Source: Blautia sp. MSJ-19 (GTDB taxonomy: Bacteria; Bacillota; Clostridia; Lachnospirales; Lachnospiraceae). Taken from it: 39,613 nt of DNA. A program made the translations under genes and the position numbers. The stretch spans positions 1 to 39,613 of the forward strand of contig NZ_JAHLQA010000041.1 of NCBI RefSeq assembly GCF_018918125.1. Reading direction: 5' to 3'. The notes under the pieces are model-generated. The model worked only from the letters and a program-made list of their open reading frames with translations. It was not told the DNA's origin and did not search any database. Below are positions 1 to 7,503 of the stretch, piece after piece. Position 1 is the first letter of the stretch. Each line of letters starts with the position of its first letter.

Positions 1-164
1 AAGGGATAAACGCTGAAGGCATCTAAGCGTGAAGCCCCCCTCAAGATGAGATATCCCATCCGAAAGGAGTAAACCCCCTTGAAGACGACGAGGTCGATAG
101 GGCAGGGGTGGAAGTGTGGCAACACATGGAGCTGACTGCTACTAATAGGGTGAGGGCTTGACCA
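1..164 (+). rRNA. 23S ribosomal RNA, 3' end (partial)
   Basis: This is the terminal domain VI end of a bacterial 23S rRNA. It contains the recognisable GAAGACGACGAGGTCGATAG block and the CTACTAATAGGGTGAGGGCTT 3' region. The gene enters from outside the window, so only its last ~164 nt are present. The exact 3' end (162-166) is estimated from the family. No 5S rRNA lies in the 89-nt spacer before the first tRNA. Confidence 0.95.
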
Positions 165-253
165 AAAAGCATGGTCATAAAGATTCAGTTGATTGTCAAC
201 ATGTATGTAGTTTTGAAGGTGTGATACATCTTCTATAGCAAAGAAATTTGCAA

Positions 254-327
254 GGCCCAGTGGCTCAGTTGGTTAGAGCGCCGCCCTGTCACGGCGGAGG
301 TCGTGAGTTCGAGTCTCATCTGGGTCG
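254..327 (+). tRNA. tRNA-Asp (anticodon GTC)
   Basis: Acceptor GGCCCAG pairs with CTGGGTC, with one G-T pair. The anticodon stem is CCGCC/GGCGG with loop CTGTCAC, giving anticodon GTC. The discriminator base is G. CCA is not encoded. It is the first of seven tRNAs downstream of the 23S gene and is probably co-transcribed with it. Confidence 0.97.
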
Positions 328-363
328 TTCATACCAAAAGGTATGTATACTAATTAAATATGT

Positions 364-436
364 GGGATCTTAGCTCAGCTGGGAGAGCATCTGCCTTACA
401 AGCAGAGGGTCATAGGTTCGAGCCCTATAGGTCCCA
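364..436 (+). tRNA. tRNA-Val (anticodon TAC)
   Basis: Acceptor GGGATCT pairs with AGGTCCC. The anticodon arm is TCTGC-CTTACAA-GCAGA, giving anticodon TAC (Val). The T arm contains GGTTCGAGCC. The discriminator is A and CCA is not encoded. Confidence 0.97.
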
Positions 437-446
437 TATAAACCAT

Positions 447-528
447 GGGTGGATTCCCGAGTGGCCAAAGGGGGCAGACTGTAAATCTGTTGGCACCGCC
501 TTCGAAGGTTCGAATCCTTCTCCACCCA
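447..528 (+). tRNA. tRNA-Tyr (anticodon GTA)
   Basis: This is an 82-nt class II tRNA with a long variable arm. Acceptor GGGTGGA pairs with TCCACCC. The anticodon arm GCAGA-CTGTAAA-TCTGT gives anticodon GTA (Tyr). The discriminator is A and CCA is not encoded. Confidence 0.96.
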
Positions 529-549
529 CTAAGCCTTATCATTGGCTAA

Positions 550-622
550 GCCGATGTGGCTCAATTGGCAGAGCAGCTGATTTGTAATCAGCAGGTTATC
601 GGTTCGAGTCCGATCATCGGCT
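550..622 (+). tRNA. tRNA-Thr (anticodon TGT)
   Basis: Acceptor GCCGATG pairs perfectly with CATCGGC. The anticodon arm GCTGA-TTTGTAA-TCAGC gives anticodon TGT (Thr). The discriminator is T and CCA is not encoded. Confidence 0.97.
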
Positions 623-639
623 TTCAATTTCATAATTAT

Positions 640-713
640 CGCGGGGTGGAGCAGTCTGGAAGCTCGTCGGGCTCATAACCCGAAGGTCACAGGTTCAAAT
701 CCTGTTCCCGCTA
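640..713 (+). tRNA. Initiator tRNA-fMet (anticodon CAT)
   Basis: The anticodon loop CTCATAA gives CAT. Two initiator hallmarks are visible: the first acceptor position is unpaired (C1 opposite T72), and three G-C pairs flank the anticodon loop (GGG/CCC). The discriminator is A and CCA is not encoded. This is therefore the initiator rather than the elongator tRNA-Met. Confidence 0.95.
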
Positions 714-717
714 TTTT

Positions 718-790
<73 letters not shown>

Positions 791-832
791 TTTACTCTGC
801 AAGATATTGTAGAGTGATGCAAAACTGCATAT

Positions 833-905
833 GGGATATTAGCTCAGTTGGTAGAGCACTTGACTTTTAATCAAGTTGTCCGGGGTTCGAATCCCCGATG
901 TCTCA
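833..905 (+). tRNA. tRNA-Lys (anticodon TTT)
   Basis: Acceptor GGGATAT pairs with ATGTCTC, with G-T pairs. The anticodon arm CTTGA-CTTTTAA-TCAAG gives anticodon TTT (Lys). The discriminator is A and CCA is not encoded. It is the last tRNA of the cluster and is followed within ten bases by a terminator. Confidence 0.97.
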
Positions 906-914
906 TGATTTTAA

Positions 915-944
915 AGGCACTATCGTTATGGTAGTGCTTTTTTT
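915..944 (+). terminator. Rho-independent terminator of the rRNA-tRNA operon
   Basis: GCACTA (917-922) pairs with TAGTGC (932-937), extended by A-T and G-T pairs, and is followed by a run of seven T. It ends the transcript of the 23S gene and seven tRNAs. From here to 1180 I see no convincing gene. A 7-bp inverted repeat AAATGGG/CCCATTT (1005-1026) overlaps a TTGACA hexamer (1025-1030) that has no good -10 partner. Confidence 0.85.
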
Positions 945-1180
945 GTGTCTGGAAAGCCGCATGAAATGTGGTCTATATGGAAGTTGTATTGCATATATTA
1001 TATTAAATGGGAGAAGGTACCCATTTGACATAGCCTCTGGCATTCTTGAATGTATGTGTAGTAGTAGGAAGTGCGCAGTCCTGATGCTGGACATGCAGGA
1101 GGTAAGTTGGTAAGCAGAGAAAAGGAGTTTAGCAGAGGTGGATGCTTACTGTCTGGTTGTAAAATAGAAGGAGGATCATT

Positions 1181-1501
1181 GTGAAGAAAATGCGAGAGTG
1201 TTTTCATATGCTGATAACCGCGGTCATTTGTCTTATGGTAAGTATGGTTCCCGGAAAAAATGCAACATCTGTAATAGTAGATGGAAAAGTTGGAGTGGAA
1301 ACGTTATCCACAGAGAATACTCGCAGAGCAGACAGATTTGCACACAGATGTATGGATAAAGTGCGTGGATTGTGGATAAGCGGTTACCTGAAGCGTAACC
1401 GCTTGTGGAAAAAACTTTTTTTCTGGCTGCAGGGTCCGGGCGACAGAAAAGCTGCTTCCCTGTTATATAGAAATAAGAAAACAGCTTTTAGCAGCACGTA
1501 A
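1181..1501 (+). CDS. Putative small secreted protein, unrecognised; may not be coding
   Basis: This 106-residue ORF starts at GTG 1181 behind a strong AGAAGGAGG ribosome site (spacing 6). Residues 1-30 resemble a signal peptide: MKKMRE, then a hydrophobic stretch ITAVICLMVSMVPG. The rest is basic, with no domain I recognise; the C-terminal half is rich in Arg, Lys and Trp. The middle of the frame is made of DnaA-box sequence and a 10-bp inverted repeat (see the 1304-1412 entry), so the protein sequence may be a by-product of a DNA element. The good ribosome site and signal-like N-terminus argue for translation. The odd composition and lack of a family argue against it. Confidence 0.35.
   Translation: MKKMRECFHMLITAVICLMVSMVPGKNATSVIVDGKVGVETLSTENTRRADRFAHRCMDKVRGLWISGYLKRNRLWKKLFFWLQGPGDRKAASLLYRNKKTAFSST
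1304..1412. promoter_or_regulatory. Cluster of DnaA boxes with an embedded inverted repeat
   Basis: Three 9-mers match the DnaA-box consensus TTWTNCACA: TTATCCACA on the plus strand at 1304-1312, its complement TGTGGATAA at 1371-1379, and TGTGGAAAA at 1404-1412. A one-mismatch box, TATGGATAA, is at 1351-1359. The last two consensus boxes are 33 bp apart, about three helical turns. Between them is a perfect 10-bp inverted repeat, AAGCGGTTAC/GTAACCGCTT (1378-1387 and 1395-1404, 7-nt loop). No dnaA, dnaN or AT-rich unwinding element is present, so this is not an obvious oriC. A DnaA-titration or regulatory cluster is an inference. Confidence 0.5.
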
Positions 1502-1516
1502 ATATTCAGTTTGTAA

Positions 1517-2713
1517 TTATTTGAAGTGAAGATCAATGCTACAGATTTCGCAGTCCGTGCCAATTCGCATGGCTGGTCCCCAGACACCGGCACCGGAAGT
1601 TGTAATATTAGTCATGGCGTCCTTAGTTAGCAGGCCGCATGGATTCTCCCACATCAGTCTGATGGTAAAGTTTCCGGGGAATGTCTGTCCGTCATGCGTA
1701 TGTCCGCACAGATCGAGATCCACACCAGCATCAGCAAGCTCCTGAAGTTCTTTTGGCTGATGATCGATTACAATGATAGGTTTGCTCCTGTCCAGTTCTT
1801 TAGTAAGCTGGGCGGGAGCTTTTCTTGTTTCATGTATTTTTTCGATGAGTGAAGCATCCTTTCGGCCAATTACGTAGAAACTGTTGTTGATCAGCACAGC
1901 TTCATCCTCGAGTATGTGAATGTCAGAAGCTTCCAGAAATTCTTTCATACGGGGATCTTTAACTTCAGCAGTATCTTCGCCTTTATGCTTAAAAGTAAAA
2001 CCGGCAAGGATTTCTTCATTCAGATCATGATTTCCCCAACAGGCGTAGACTCCGTAGGTGGATTTTATTCCGCGAAGTACTTTTTGAAGTCTTTCAGGGT
2101 CTCGGATAGCATCGTATTCATTATCGAAAATATCTCCTGCAATACAGACAAGATCGGGCTGCTGCTTATTTATTTTGCGAACAAGTTCCCTGGCATGAAG
2201 AACGCCTGCATTGTAGCCAAAGTGTGTGTCAGCCAAAAGAATGATCCGTAAAGAGTTTTTTCCAGGAATCTGTTTTTCAATGGTGACATCATATGGTGTT
2301 GTTTTAATGTATTTGGCATGAAAGATTCCACGGGCACTCAATGTAATAATAAGAACCGTACATATGGCACCTGTAACAGTAAAAGCCATTCGAGAATGAA
2401 TCCAGGATGCATGGAATGCATATTTAAATAGAAGGCGTCCGAGATCTGCTGCCAGTACGATCATCAGGATATACAAAAAGATGCCGAGAAAATAATTACT
2501 GGTAATTTTGAGCAACTGATGCAGTGAACGAGGCTTTTTGATCAGAAATCCGGACAGAAGGCTGGTTGACAGGAGTATATAGATAATAGCAAATATTACA
2601 CGAAATGTCAGTGTCCGGAGAATACTGTGACACGTTCCCATCCACAGATAGGCCCACCTGAGAATATACAAATTCAGGAGTAGATAAACGGGTGCAAGAT
2701 AAATTGCAATCAT
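1517..2713 (-). CDS. Membrane-anchored metallophosphoesterase
   Basis: This 398-residue protein has about four N-terminal membrane segments (roughly residues 1-25, 33-58, 70-90 and 108-130), then a calcineurin-like phosphoesterase domain on one face of the membrane. All dimetal motifs are present: D162-x-H164, GDxxD at 193-197, GNHD at 227-230, H318 (in DHQP) and GHTH at 337-340. The architecture matches the YkuE/YkoQ-type membrane phosphoesterases. Their substrates are poorly defined; UDP-sugar or lipid pyrophosphate hydrolysis is known for some relatives. The ATG at 2713 has a GGAGGG ribosome site. It is transcribed convergently with the small ORF at 1181 and divergently from spoIID. Confidence 0.9.
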   Translation of the reverse strand: MIAIYLAPVYLLLNLYILRWAYLWMGTCHSILRTLTFRVIFAIIYILLSTSLLSGFLIKKPRSLHQLLKITSNYFLGIFLYILMIVLAADLGRLLFKYAFHASWIHSRMAFTVTGAICTVLIITLSARGIFHAKYIKTTPYDVTIEKQIPGKNSLRIILLADTHFGYNAGVLHARELVRKINKQQPDLVCIAGDIFDNEYDAIRDPERLQKVLRGIKSTYGVYACWGNHDLNEEILAGFTFKHKGEDTAEVKDPRMKEFLEASDIHILEDEAVLINNSFYVIGRKDASLIEKIHETRKAPAQLTKELDRSKPIIVIDHQPKELQELADAGVDLDLCGHTHDGQTFPGNFTIRLMWENPCGLLTKDAMTNITTSGAGVWGPAMRIGTDCEICSIDLHFK

Positions 2714-2850
2714 ATAGTGTTCCCTCCAGATTTTTTATCCATTATATAATGGATAAGGTAATGTGTCAAAACAGGCAAATGATGCAGCATGTACTTATAA
2801 AAAGAAAAGAAAGTTCATATAGTAGGATAAAGTACATAAAGGTCGTAAGT

Positions 2851-3684
2851 ATGAGAATCCGAAAGTATTTAATGTATATAGGAATAAGTCTGCTTTTTCC
2901 TTATGTGGCGACAATGTTTCTTAATGGCATGGATTTAGTTGTTCTGAACCGAAAAGTAGAACCTGAAGCTCTTTTGCCACTTGTACTGGAAACACAGATT
3001 TCGGCGAAATATGAAGCTGAGACGCTGGCTGCACAGGCGGTCATTGCAAGAAGTAATCTGTATCGAAAAGTGAGAGAGGGAAATGAATATCTTTTTTTTA
3101 AAGAACTGCAACAGAGTATAAAAACAAAAAAAGAATTCTGGAAGGAAACAGATAAAAAATATGAAAAGGCGGCAGAAGAGACAAAGGGGCAGGTACTCAC
3201 TTATGAGGGGGAACTGAGACCTGTACCATATCATGAAATCAGCAGTGGAAAGACCAGAGATGGAGAAGAGGCATTTCACGATTCACAGTTTGCTTATCTT
3301 GAGTCAGTAGACAGCAGTGCGGATAAAGAATCTACAGAATACCTGACAAGTACGTATATTGCGGAGCAACAGCTTCCTGAACAACTGAAGATTGCAGAAA
3401 GAGATAAAAGCGGATATGTGATAAGTCTGAAAGCAGATGAGAATATTTTGGAAGCAGAAACTTTTGTCTTGGGTATGGGAATTGCTTCTTCTGATTTTTC
3501 AATCCAGAGAATGACAGGGCAGGTTCGGTTTTTAAGCCGTGGAAAAGGTCACGGTCTGGGATTTTCACAGTATGGTGGAAATGAACTGGCAAAAGAAGGC
3601 AAAAACTGGCAGGAAATTTTGTATACATATTTTCCGTTAATGGAGATATCTCTGATCGACGCCGTAAATCTTAAAGAGAACTGA
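2851..3684 (+). CDS. spoIID: Stage II sporulation protein D (SpoIID/LytB family)
   Basis: SpoIID is the lytic transglycosylase of the DMP complex that drives engulfment during sporulation. The first ~25 residues form a membrane anchor. The segment at 54-66 (YEAETLAAQAV) matches the family's catalytic-Glu region, with E57 as the candidate. The C-terminal signature GKGHGLGFSQYG is also present. I chose ATG 2851 (277 aa) because the protein then begins directly with the anchor. The longer frame from 2692 would run antisense through the start of the phosphoesterase gene and adds no family sequence. The ribosome site (AAAGGTCG) is weak. It lies next to spoIIQ, the order also known in Bacillus. Confidence 0.88.
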   Translation: MRIRKYLMYIGISLLFPYVATMFLNGMDLVVLNRKVEPEALLPLVLETQISAKYEAETLAAQAVIARSNLYRKVREGNEYLFFKELQQSIKTKKEFWKETDKKYEKAAEETKGQVLTYEGELRPVPYHEISSGKTRDGEEAFHDSQFAYLESVDSSADKESTEYLTSTYIAEQQLPEQLKIAERDKSGYVISLKADENILEAETFVLGMGIASSDFSIQRMTGQVRFLSRGKGHGLGFSQYGGNELAKEGKNWQEILYTYFPLMEISLIDAVNLKEN

Positions 3685-3749
3685 ATATTTTTACATATTC
3701 CGGACACCCTATTAATACCGAAAGGATTATGAGCAGAGGTGAAAAGAAT

Positions 3750-4568
3750 ATGACAAAAAGCAGAGTTGCAAAATATGTAGCAAATACGGCACTCCTGGCA
3801 GTTCTGGCTGCAGCGGGTATCGGGGCTTATCAACTGGGAACTTCCAGACCGGAAGAACAAATTCAGGAAAAGGCACCGTCTTATTATGATGAAGGCATGG
3901 AGGCGGATCTGGAACAAAAAGAAGAAAATGCAGTAGATGCAGGAACCACTCTTGTGGAAGCAGAAACGGATAACCAGGTAGATGCAGTACCAGAAACGAC
4001 AGAGACAGAGGCGACTGCTTCCAGAGAGAGTACAAGTACAGATACAGTAACAGAAGAAAAAGCAGATACTATGTTGACTGCAGAAAATGCAGCTGATACA
4101 GAAACAGATACCGTCGATGTATCTGCCGGTGTACAGGCACAGCCCAAACTGAGTTTCTCAGAGGATACACTGATGGAATGGCCGGTCAATGGAACGCTTC
4201 TTCTTGATTATAATATGGATCAGACAATTTATTTTCCGACACTGGATCAGTACAAACTGAATCCGGCGATTGCTGTGCAGGCAGTTGAAGGTGCCCCGGT
4301 ACTGGCATCTGTCGAGGGTACGGTTTATTCAATCGAGGACCGGGCACAGACAGGAACAACAGTAACGATGGAAATTGGGAGTGGATATCAGGCCGTTTAT
4401 GGACAGCTTAAAGATCTGACTGTCCAGGAAGGCGACCGTGTAGAAAAAGGAACTGTAATTGGTTATGTAGCAGCACCGACAAAGTATTATAGTGAAGAAG
4501 GCAGTAATCTGTATTTTGCAATGAAGAAAAATGGAGAAGCAATAGATCCAATCGCATATCTTCCGTGA
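3750..4568 (+). CDS. spoIIQ: SpoIIQ-like protein with a degenerate LytM (M23) domain
   Basis: In this family, the forespore protein pairs with SpoIIIAH to form the engulfment channel. Here a membrane segment (~8-30) is followed by an acidic, Thr/Glu-rich linker (~32-140) and a LytM domain (~143-272). The zinc-binding positions are all replaced: the His and Asp of the H-x-GID motif align with N171 and A174, the YxHL His is Q219, and HLHF has become N253-L-Y255-F. The domain should be catalytically dead, as in Bacillus and unlike the intact clostridial versions I know. ATG 3750 is preferred over 3729 because AGAGGTG sits at proper distance. It follows spoIID by 65 nt. Confidence 0.82.
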   Translation: MTKSRVAKYVANTALLAVLAAAGIGAYQLGTSRPEEQIQEKAPSYYDEGMEADLEQKEENAVDAGTTLVEAETDNQVDAVPETTETEATASRESTSTDTVTEEKADTMLTAENAADTETDTVDVSAGVQAQPKLSFSEDTLMEWPVNGTLLLDYNMDQTIYFPTLDQYKLNPAIAVQAVEGAPVLASVEGTVYSIEDRAQTGTTVTMEIGSGYQAVYGQLKDLTVQEGDRVEKGTVIGYVAAPTKYYSEEGSNLYFAMKKNGEAIDPIAYLP

Positions 4569-4603
4569 ACTATTCACAAAAATAAGATCAAAACGTATAA
4601 TAA

Positions 4604-4655
4604 AGCAGGTGGGAATAAAAAATCCGCAGTCGGTCTTCTCCTACCTGCTGTTTTT
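4604..4655 (+). terminator. Terminator after spoIIQ
   Basis: An 11-bp stem with one G-T pair joins AGCAGGTGGGA (4604-4614) to TCCTACCTGCT (4639-4649), with a 24-nt loop, and GTTTTTG follows. The rest of the 224-nt gap before the GIY-YIG gene shows nothing further that I can support. Confidence 0.65.
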
Positions 4656-4792
4656 GTGAGAAAAATACCTGTCTGTAACCGACTGCTTTTTATAGAAAAA
4701 AGAATGGCTGTGCAGGAATCTGGATCCGGGCAGCTGTTCTTTACATAGAAGTGCTGAGCAACAGACATAAAACAGACAGAAAGAGGAACTTT

Positions 4793-5050
4793 ATGAACTA
4801 TACATATATGGTGGAGTGTGTGGATGGAACACTTTATACAGGATGGACAACCAGTGTGCAGAACCGTCTGAAAGCACATAATGAGGGAAAGGCTGGTGCA
4901 AAATATACCCGGGCCAAAAGGCCGGTAAAGCTTGTGTACTATGAAGGGTATGCAACCAAAGAGGAAGCGATGAGCAGAGAGTATGCAATCAAACAGCTGA
5001 CGAGAAAGGAAAAGCTGAAGCTGATAGATTTTTATATGGAAGAAAAGTAG
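4793..5050 (+). CDS. GIY-YIG domain protein, YazA/YhbQ (UPF0213) family
   Basis: This 85-residue protein is a single GIY-YIG nuclease fold. The paired tyrosine motif is seen as YTY (3-5) and LYTG (14-17). The conserved R25, H29 and the Glu of SREYAIK (E63) are present. The family's cellular role is uncertain; E. coli YhbQ has been linked to DNA damage processing. I chose ATG 4793 because AGAGGA precedes it at good spacing and family members start at this point; the in-frame ATG at 4751 has no ribosome site. It appears to be a single-gene unit convergent with the hemolysin III homologue. Confidence 0.88.
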   Translation: MNYTYMVECVDGTLYTGWTTSVQNRLKAHNEGKAGAKYTRAKRPVKLVYYEGYATKEEAMSREYAIKQLTRKEKLKLIDFYMEEK

Positions 5051-5093
5051 CATGGAAGTATTTGGGAAATCAGACAAATAAAGTACCCTGCCA

Positions 5094-5759
5094 TCAGACT
5101 GGCAGGGTAGAGATGAAGCAGTACATTAAGATAAAGTGGCAGGCACTTCCCAACATGATAAAAACATGAAAAATCTCGTGAGAACCAAAGTTCTGATGTC
5201 TGGCATTGAATAAGGGAAGTTTCAGTCCGTAGATCACACCGCCGATCGTATAAATAATGCCTCCTGCAAGCAGCCATCCAAAACCTGCCCGTGGCAGAGA
5301 GTGAAAAATTGGTACAAAAGCAAGGACACAAAGCCATCCCATACCAATATAGAGTACAGAAGAAAGCCATTTCGGGCAGGTAATCCACAGCCCCTTAAGA
5401 AGCATGCCAAGAACCGCAATTCCCCAGACCAGCGCACAGAGAATATAGCCAATTCGGTTATGGAGAGCAATCAGGCATATTGGTGTGTAACTTCCTGCAA
5501 TCATGACGAAGATCATCATGTGATCCATTTTTCTCAGCCGACGATTGACTTTTTCTGTGGAGTCAACAGAATGATAAACGGTACTTGCGGTGTATAGAAG
5601 AATCATTGTGAGAATAAATATGGCAAGTGCTGCAATGTGAAGAGGAGCGTTTTCTCCGGATGCGGCTTTTATGAGTAAAGGTGCTGCGCCTGCAGCAGCC
5701 AGAAGAACGGCGATGCCGTGTGTGATGGCACTCCATGGGTCTTTTAATCTGAGTTTCAT
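5094..5759 (-). CDS. Hemolysin III / TrhA family membrane protein (PAQR superfamily)
   Basis: This 221-residue integral membrane protein has about seven hydrophobic segments. The PAQR metal-site histidines are present: H14 in ITHG near the N-terminus, the His of STVYHS near residue 65, and HVFxxxxxxCH near the C-terminus. TrhA homologues affect membrane lipid balance; haemolysis is a historical label. The start is ATG 5759 because the GGAGG then lies seven bases upstream. The in-frame ATG at 5765 is only one base from it. The gene points towards the GIY-YIG gene, with 43 nt between the stop codons. Confidence 0.88.
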   Translation of the reverse strand: MKLRLKDPWSAITHGIAVLLAAAGAAPLLIKAASGENAPLHIAALAIFILTMILLYTASTVYHSVDSTEKVNRRLRKMDHMMIFVMIAGSYTPICLIALHNRIGYILCALVWGIAVLGMLLKGLWITCPKWLSSVLYIGMGWLCVLAFVPIFHSLPRAGFGWLLAGGIIYTIGGVIYGLKLPLFNARHQNFGSHEIFHVFIMLGSACHFILMYCFISTLPV

Positions 5760-5919
5760 AATCATGCCTCCTGAAAATAATTAAAAACACATAATGTAGT
5801 AATCAATACTACGTAACAAGTATATTGAAACTATACTGCAAATGTACATAAAAGTAAAGGGGTATCACTAAATTTTATATAAATATAATAGTTTAGGTTT
5901 CTGCAAACAATTATATGCC

Positions 5920-5964
5920 AAAACAGTACCGTTTATTGAAGTACTGTTTTCAAAATGGTATAAT
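5920..5964 (+). promoter_or_regulatory. SigA-type promoter overlapped by a perfect inverted repeat
   Basis: The -35 TTGAAG (5936-5941) and -10 TATAAT (5959-5964) are 17 bp apart, with an extended TG motif (5956-5957). A 10-bp perfect inverted repeat AAAACAGTAC/GTACTGTTTT (5920-5929 and 5941-5950, 11-nt loop) covers the -35 region. That geometry suits a repressor operator, though it could also act as a weak terminator. It is the only convincing promoter for the solute-binding protein gene at 6022. The AT-rich 5766-5919 stretch shows no gene. Confidence 0.65.
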
Positions 5965-6021
5965 TATACGTAATAGCATAAAAATGAATATGTAGAAATG
6001 TCTGACAGAAGGAGAAAATTT

Positions 6022-7455
6022 ATGAATAAAAAGAAAATGATTGCATATTTTACAGGGGCTGCAATGCTTGCAGGGACACTTACAGGATGTACAGTCGGAG
6101 GAACGAAAAACGCAGAACCGGTTACCCTGACAGTTTGGACTTATTACAGTGGAGAGCAGTTGGATGCATTCAATGACCTGGTAAATTCATTCAATGATTC
6201 TGTCGGAAAAGAAAAAAATATAATAGTTGAGAGTTCCAGTCAGGGAAGTGTCAATGAACTGGAAACAAATGTTATGGATGCTGCTGAAGAAAAGGTCGGA
6301 GCGTCTGATATGCCAAATATTTTTTCTGCTTATGCGGATACGGCATATAAGCTGGATGAGATGGGAGAACTTGTAGACCTTAGCGGCTATCTTACGGATG
6401 AGGAGAAAGATGCATATATTGATGCGTATCTGAAGGAAGGTGACTTCTCAGGAGACGGAAGTATCAAGATTTTTCCTGTTGCGAAATCTACAGAACTTCT
6501 TTTTCTGAATAAAACAGATTGGCAGAAATTTGCAGATGCGACAGGTGCGACGGAAGCAGATCTTGAGACCGTAGAGGGGCTGGTAGAGACCGCAGAGAAA
6601 TATTATAACTGGACGGATGAACAGACTGAAGAGCCGGATGATGGAAAAGCATTATTTGGACGTGATGCCATGGCCAATTATATGCTTGTAGGAGCAAGAC
6701 AGTTAGGTGGAAATCTGTTTGAAGTTGAGAATGGCAAAATGAAGCTTAATTTTGATAAGGATGTTGTGCGCAAGCTTTGGGACAACTACTATGTTCCTTA
6801 TGTAAAGGGTTATTTTGCGGCATCAGGAAGATTCCGCAGTGATGATATCAAGACAGGAAACATTCTTGCATATGCAGGTTCCACTTCAAGTGCAACCTTC
6901 TTTCCGAAGCAGGTTATGACCAGTGAAACAGAATCACATGATATTGAACTGGAAGTACTTCCGGCACCGGAATTTGCTGATGGAGAGAAATGGGCAGTGC
7001 AGCAGGGGGCAGGAATGGTTGTGACAAAAGGTTCTGAAGATGAGATCAAGGCAAGTGTAGAATTCCTGAAGTGGATTACAGAGCCTGAAAATAATACAGG
7101 ATTTTCTGTAGGTTCCGGATATTTACCAGTCACTAAAGAAGCGACAGATATGGTTGAGATCCGTAAGAGTGGAACAGAACTTTCCAAGTCTATGGATGAC
7201 ATACTTACAAAAGCTGTAGAAACAATCAATAATAATGAATTATATACCACACCATCTTTTAAGGGCGCACAGGATTCCCGTGCACTTCTTGAATATGAGA
7301 TGAATGACCTTGCGGATGCTGACAGACAGACTGTAGAAGAGCGGATCAGCGAGGGCGAAAGTATGGAAGAAGCTGTGGCAGACTTCGTTTCCGATGATTA
7401 CTTTGACAGCTGGTATGAGGAGATACTGACCAAGCTGCAGGCTTGTGAGGACTGA
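6022..7455 (+). CDS. Extracellular solute-binding lipoprotein (ABC type, family 1)
   Basis: This 477-residue protein begins with a lipoprotein signal peptide; the lipobox LTGC puts the lipid-modified cysteine at residue 23. The mature protein starts with the VTLTVWTYYSG strand typical of sugar-binding family 1 proteins and contains the late WAVQQGAGMVVTKGS segment typical of that fold. The start is ATG 6022 with AAGGAG seven bases upstream; the in-frame ATG at 5998 lacks one. No permease or ATPase follows. The next gene, 48 nt downstream, is a membrane c-di-GMP enzyme. This suggests a ligand-sensing role in addition to, or instead of, transport; that is inference. Confidence 0.88.
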   Translation: MNKKKMIAYFTGAAMLAGTLTGCTVGGTKNAEPVTLTVWTYYSGEQLDAFNDLVNSFNDSVGKEKNIIVESSSQGSVNELETNVMDAAEEKVGASDMPNIFSAYADTAYKLDEMGELVDLSGYLTDEEKDAYIDAYLKEGDFSGDGSIKIFPVAKSTELLFLNKTDWQKFADATGATEADLETVEGLVETAEKYYNWTDEQTEEPDDGKALFGRDAMANYMLVGARQLGGNLFEVENGKMKLNFDKDVVRKLWDNYYVPYVKGYFAASGRFRSDDIKTGNILAYAGSTSSATFFPKQVMTSETESHDIELEVLPAPEFADGEKWAVQQGAGMVVTKGSEDEIKASVEFLKWITEPENNTGFSVGSGYLPVTKEATDMVEIRKSGTELSKSMDDILTKAVETINNNELYTTPSFKGAQDSRALLEYEMNDLADADRQTVEERISEGESMEEAVADFVSDDYFDSWYEEILTKLQACED

Positions 7456-7503
7456 AAGCTGACGATAACTGTAACTGATCACAGAAAGTGAGGAATTCTC
7501 TGT

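Noticed and set aside
360..587. 75-codon plus-strand ORF across the tRNA cluster
   Set aside because: It runs straight through tRNA-Val, tRNA-Tyr and part of tRNA-Thr, so the frame is a by-product of the tRNA sequences.
898..1113. Plus-strand ORF of 71 codons and overlapping minus-strand frames between the tRNA terminator and 1180
   Set aside because: The plus-strand frame begins inside tRNA-Lys and reads through its terminator; none has a ribosome site, a recognisable domain or a sensible composition.
1301..1421. Chromosomal origin of replication
   Set aside because: Despite DnaA boxes there is no dnaA/dnaN, no AT-rich unwinding stretch next to the boxes, and only three consensus boxes.
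2814..2841. Possible SigE promoter (ATATA then CATAAA) before spoIID
   Set aside because: Spacing and the -10 match are poor, and the start site would fall almost on the start codon.
2692..2850. N-terminal extension of SpoIID to ATG 2692
   Set aside because: It overlaps the divergent phosphoesterase start and adds a basic segment before the natural membrane anchor, with no ribosome site.
3884..4189. Minus-strand ORF rich in Ser, Thr and Val inside spoIIQ
   Set aside because: It is the antisense reading of the acidic Thr/Glu linker; composition bias removes stop codons.
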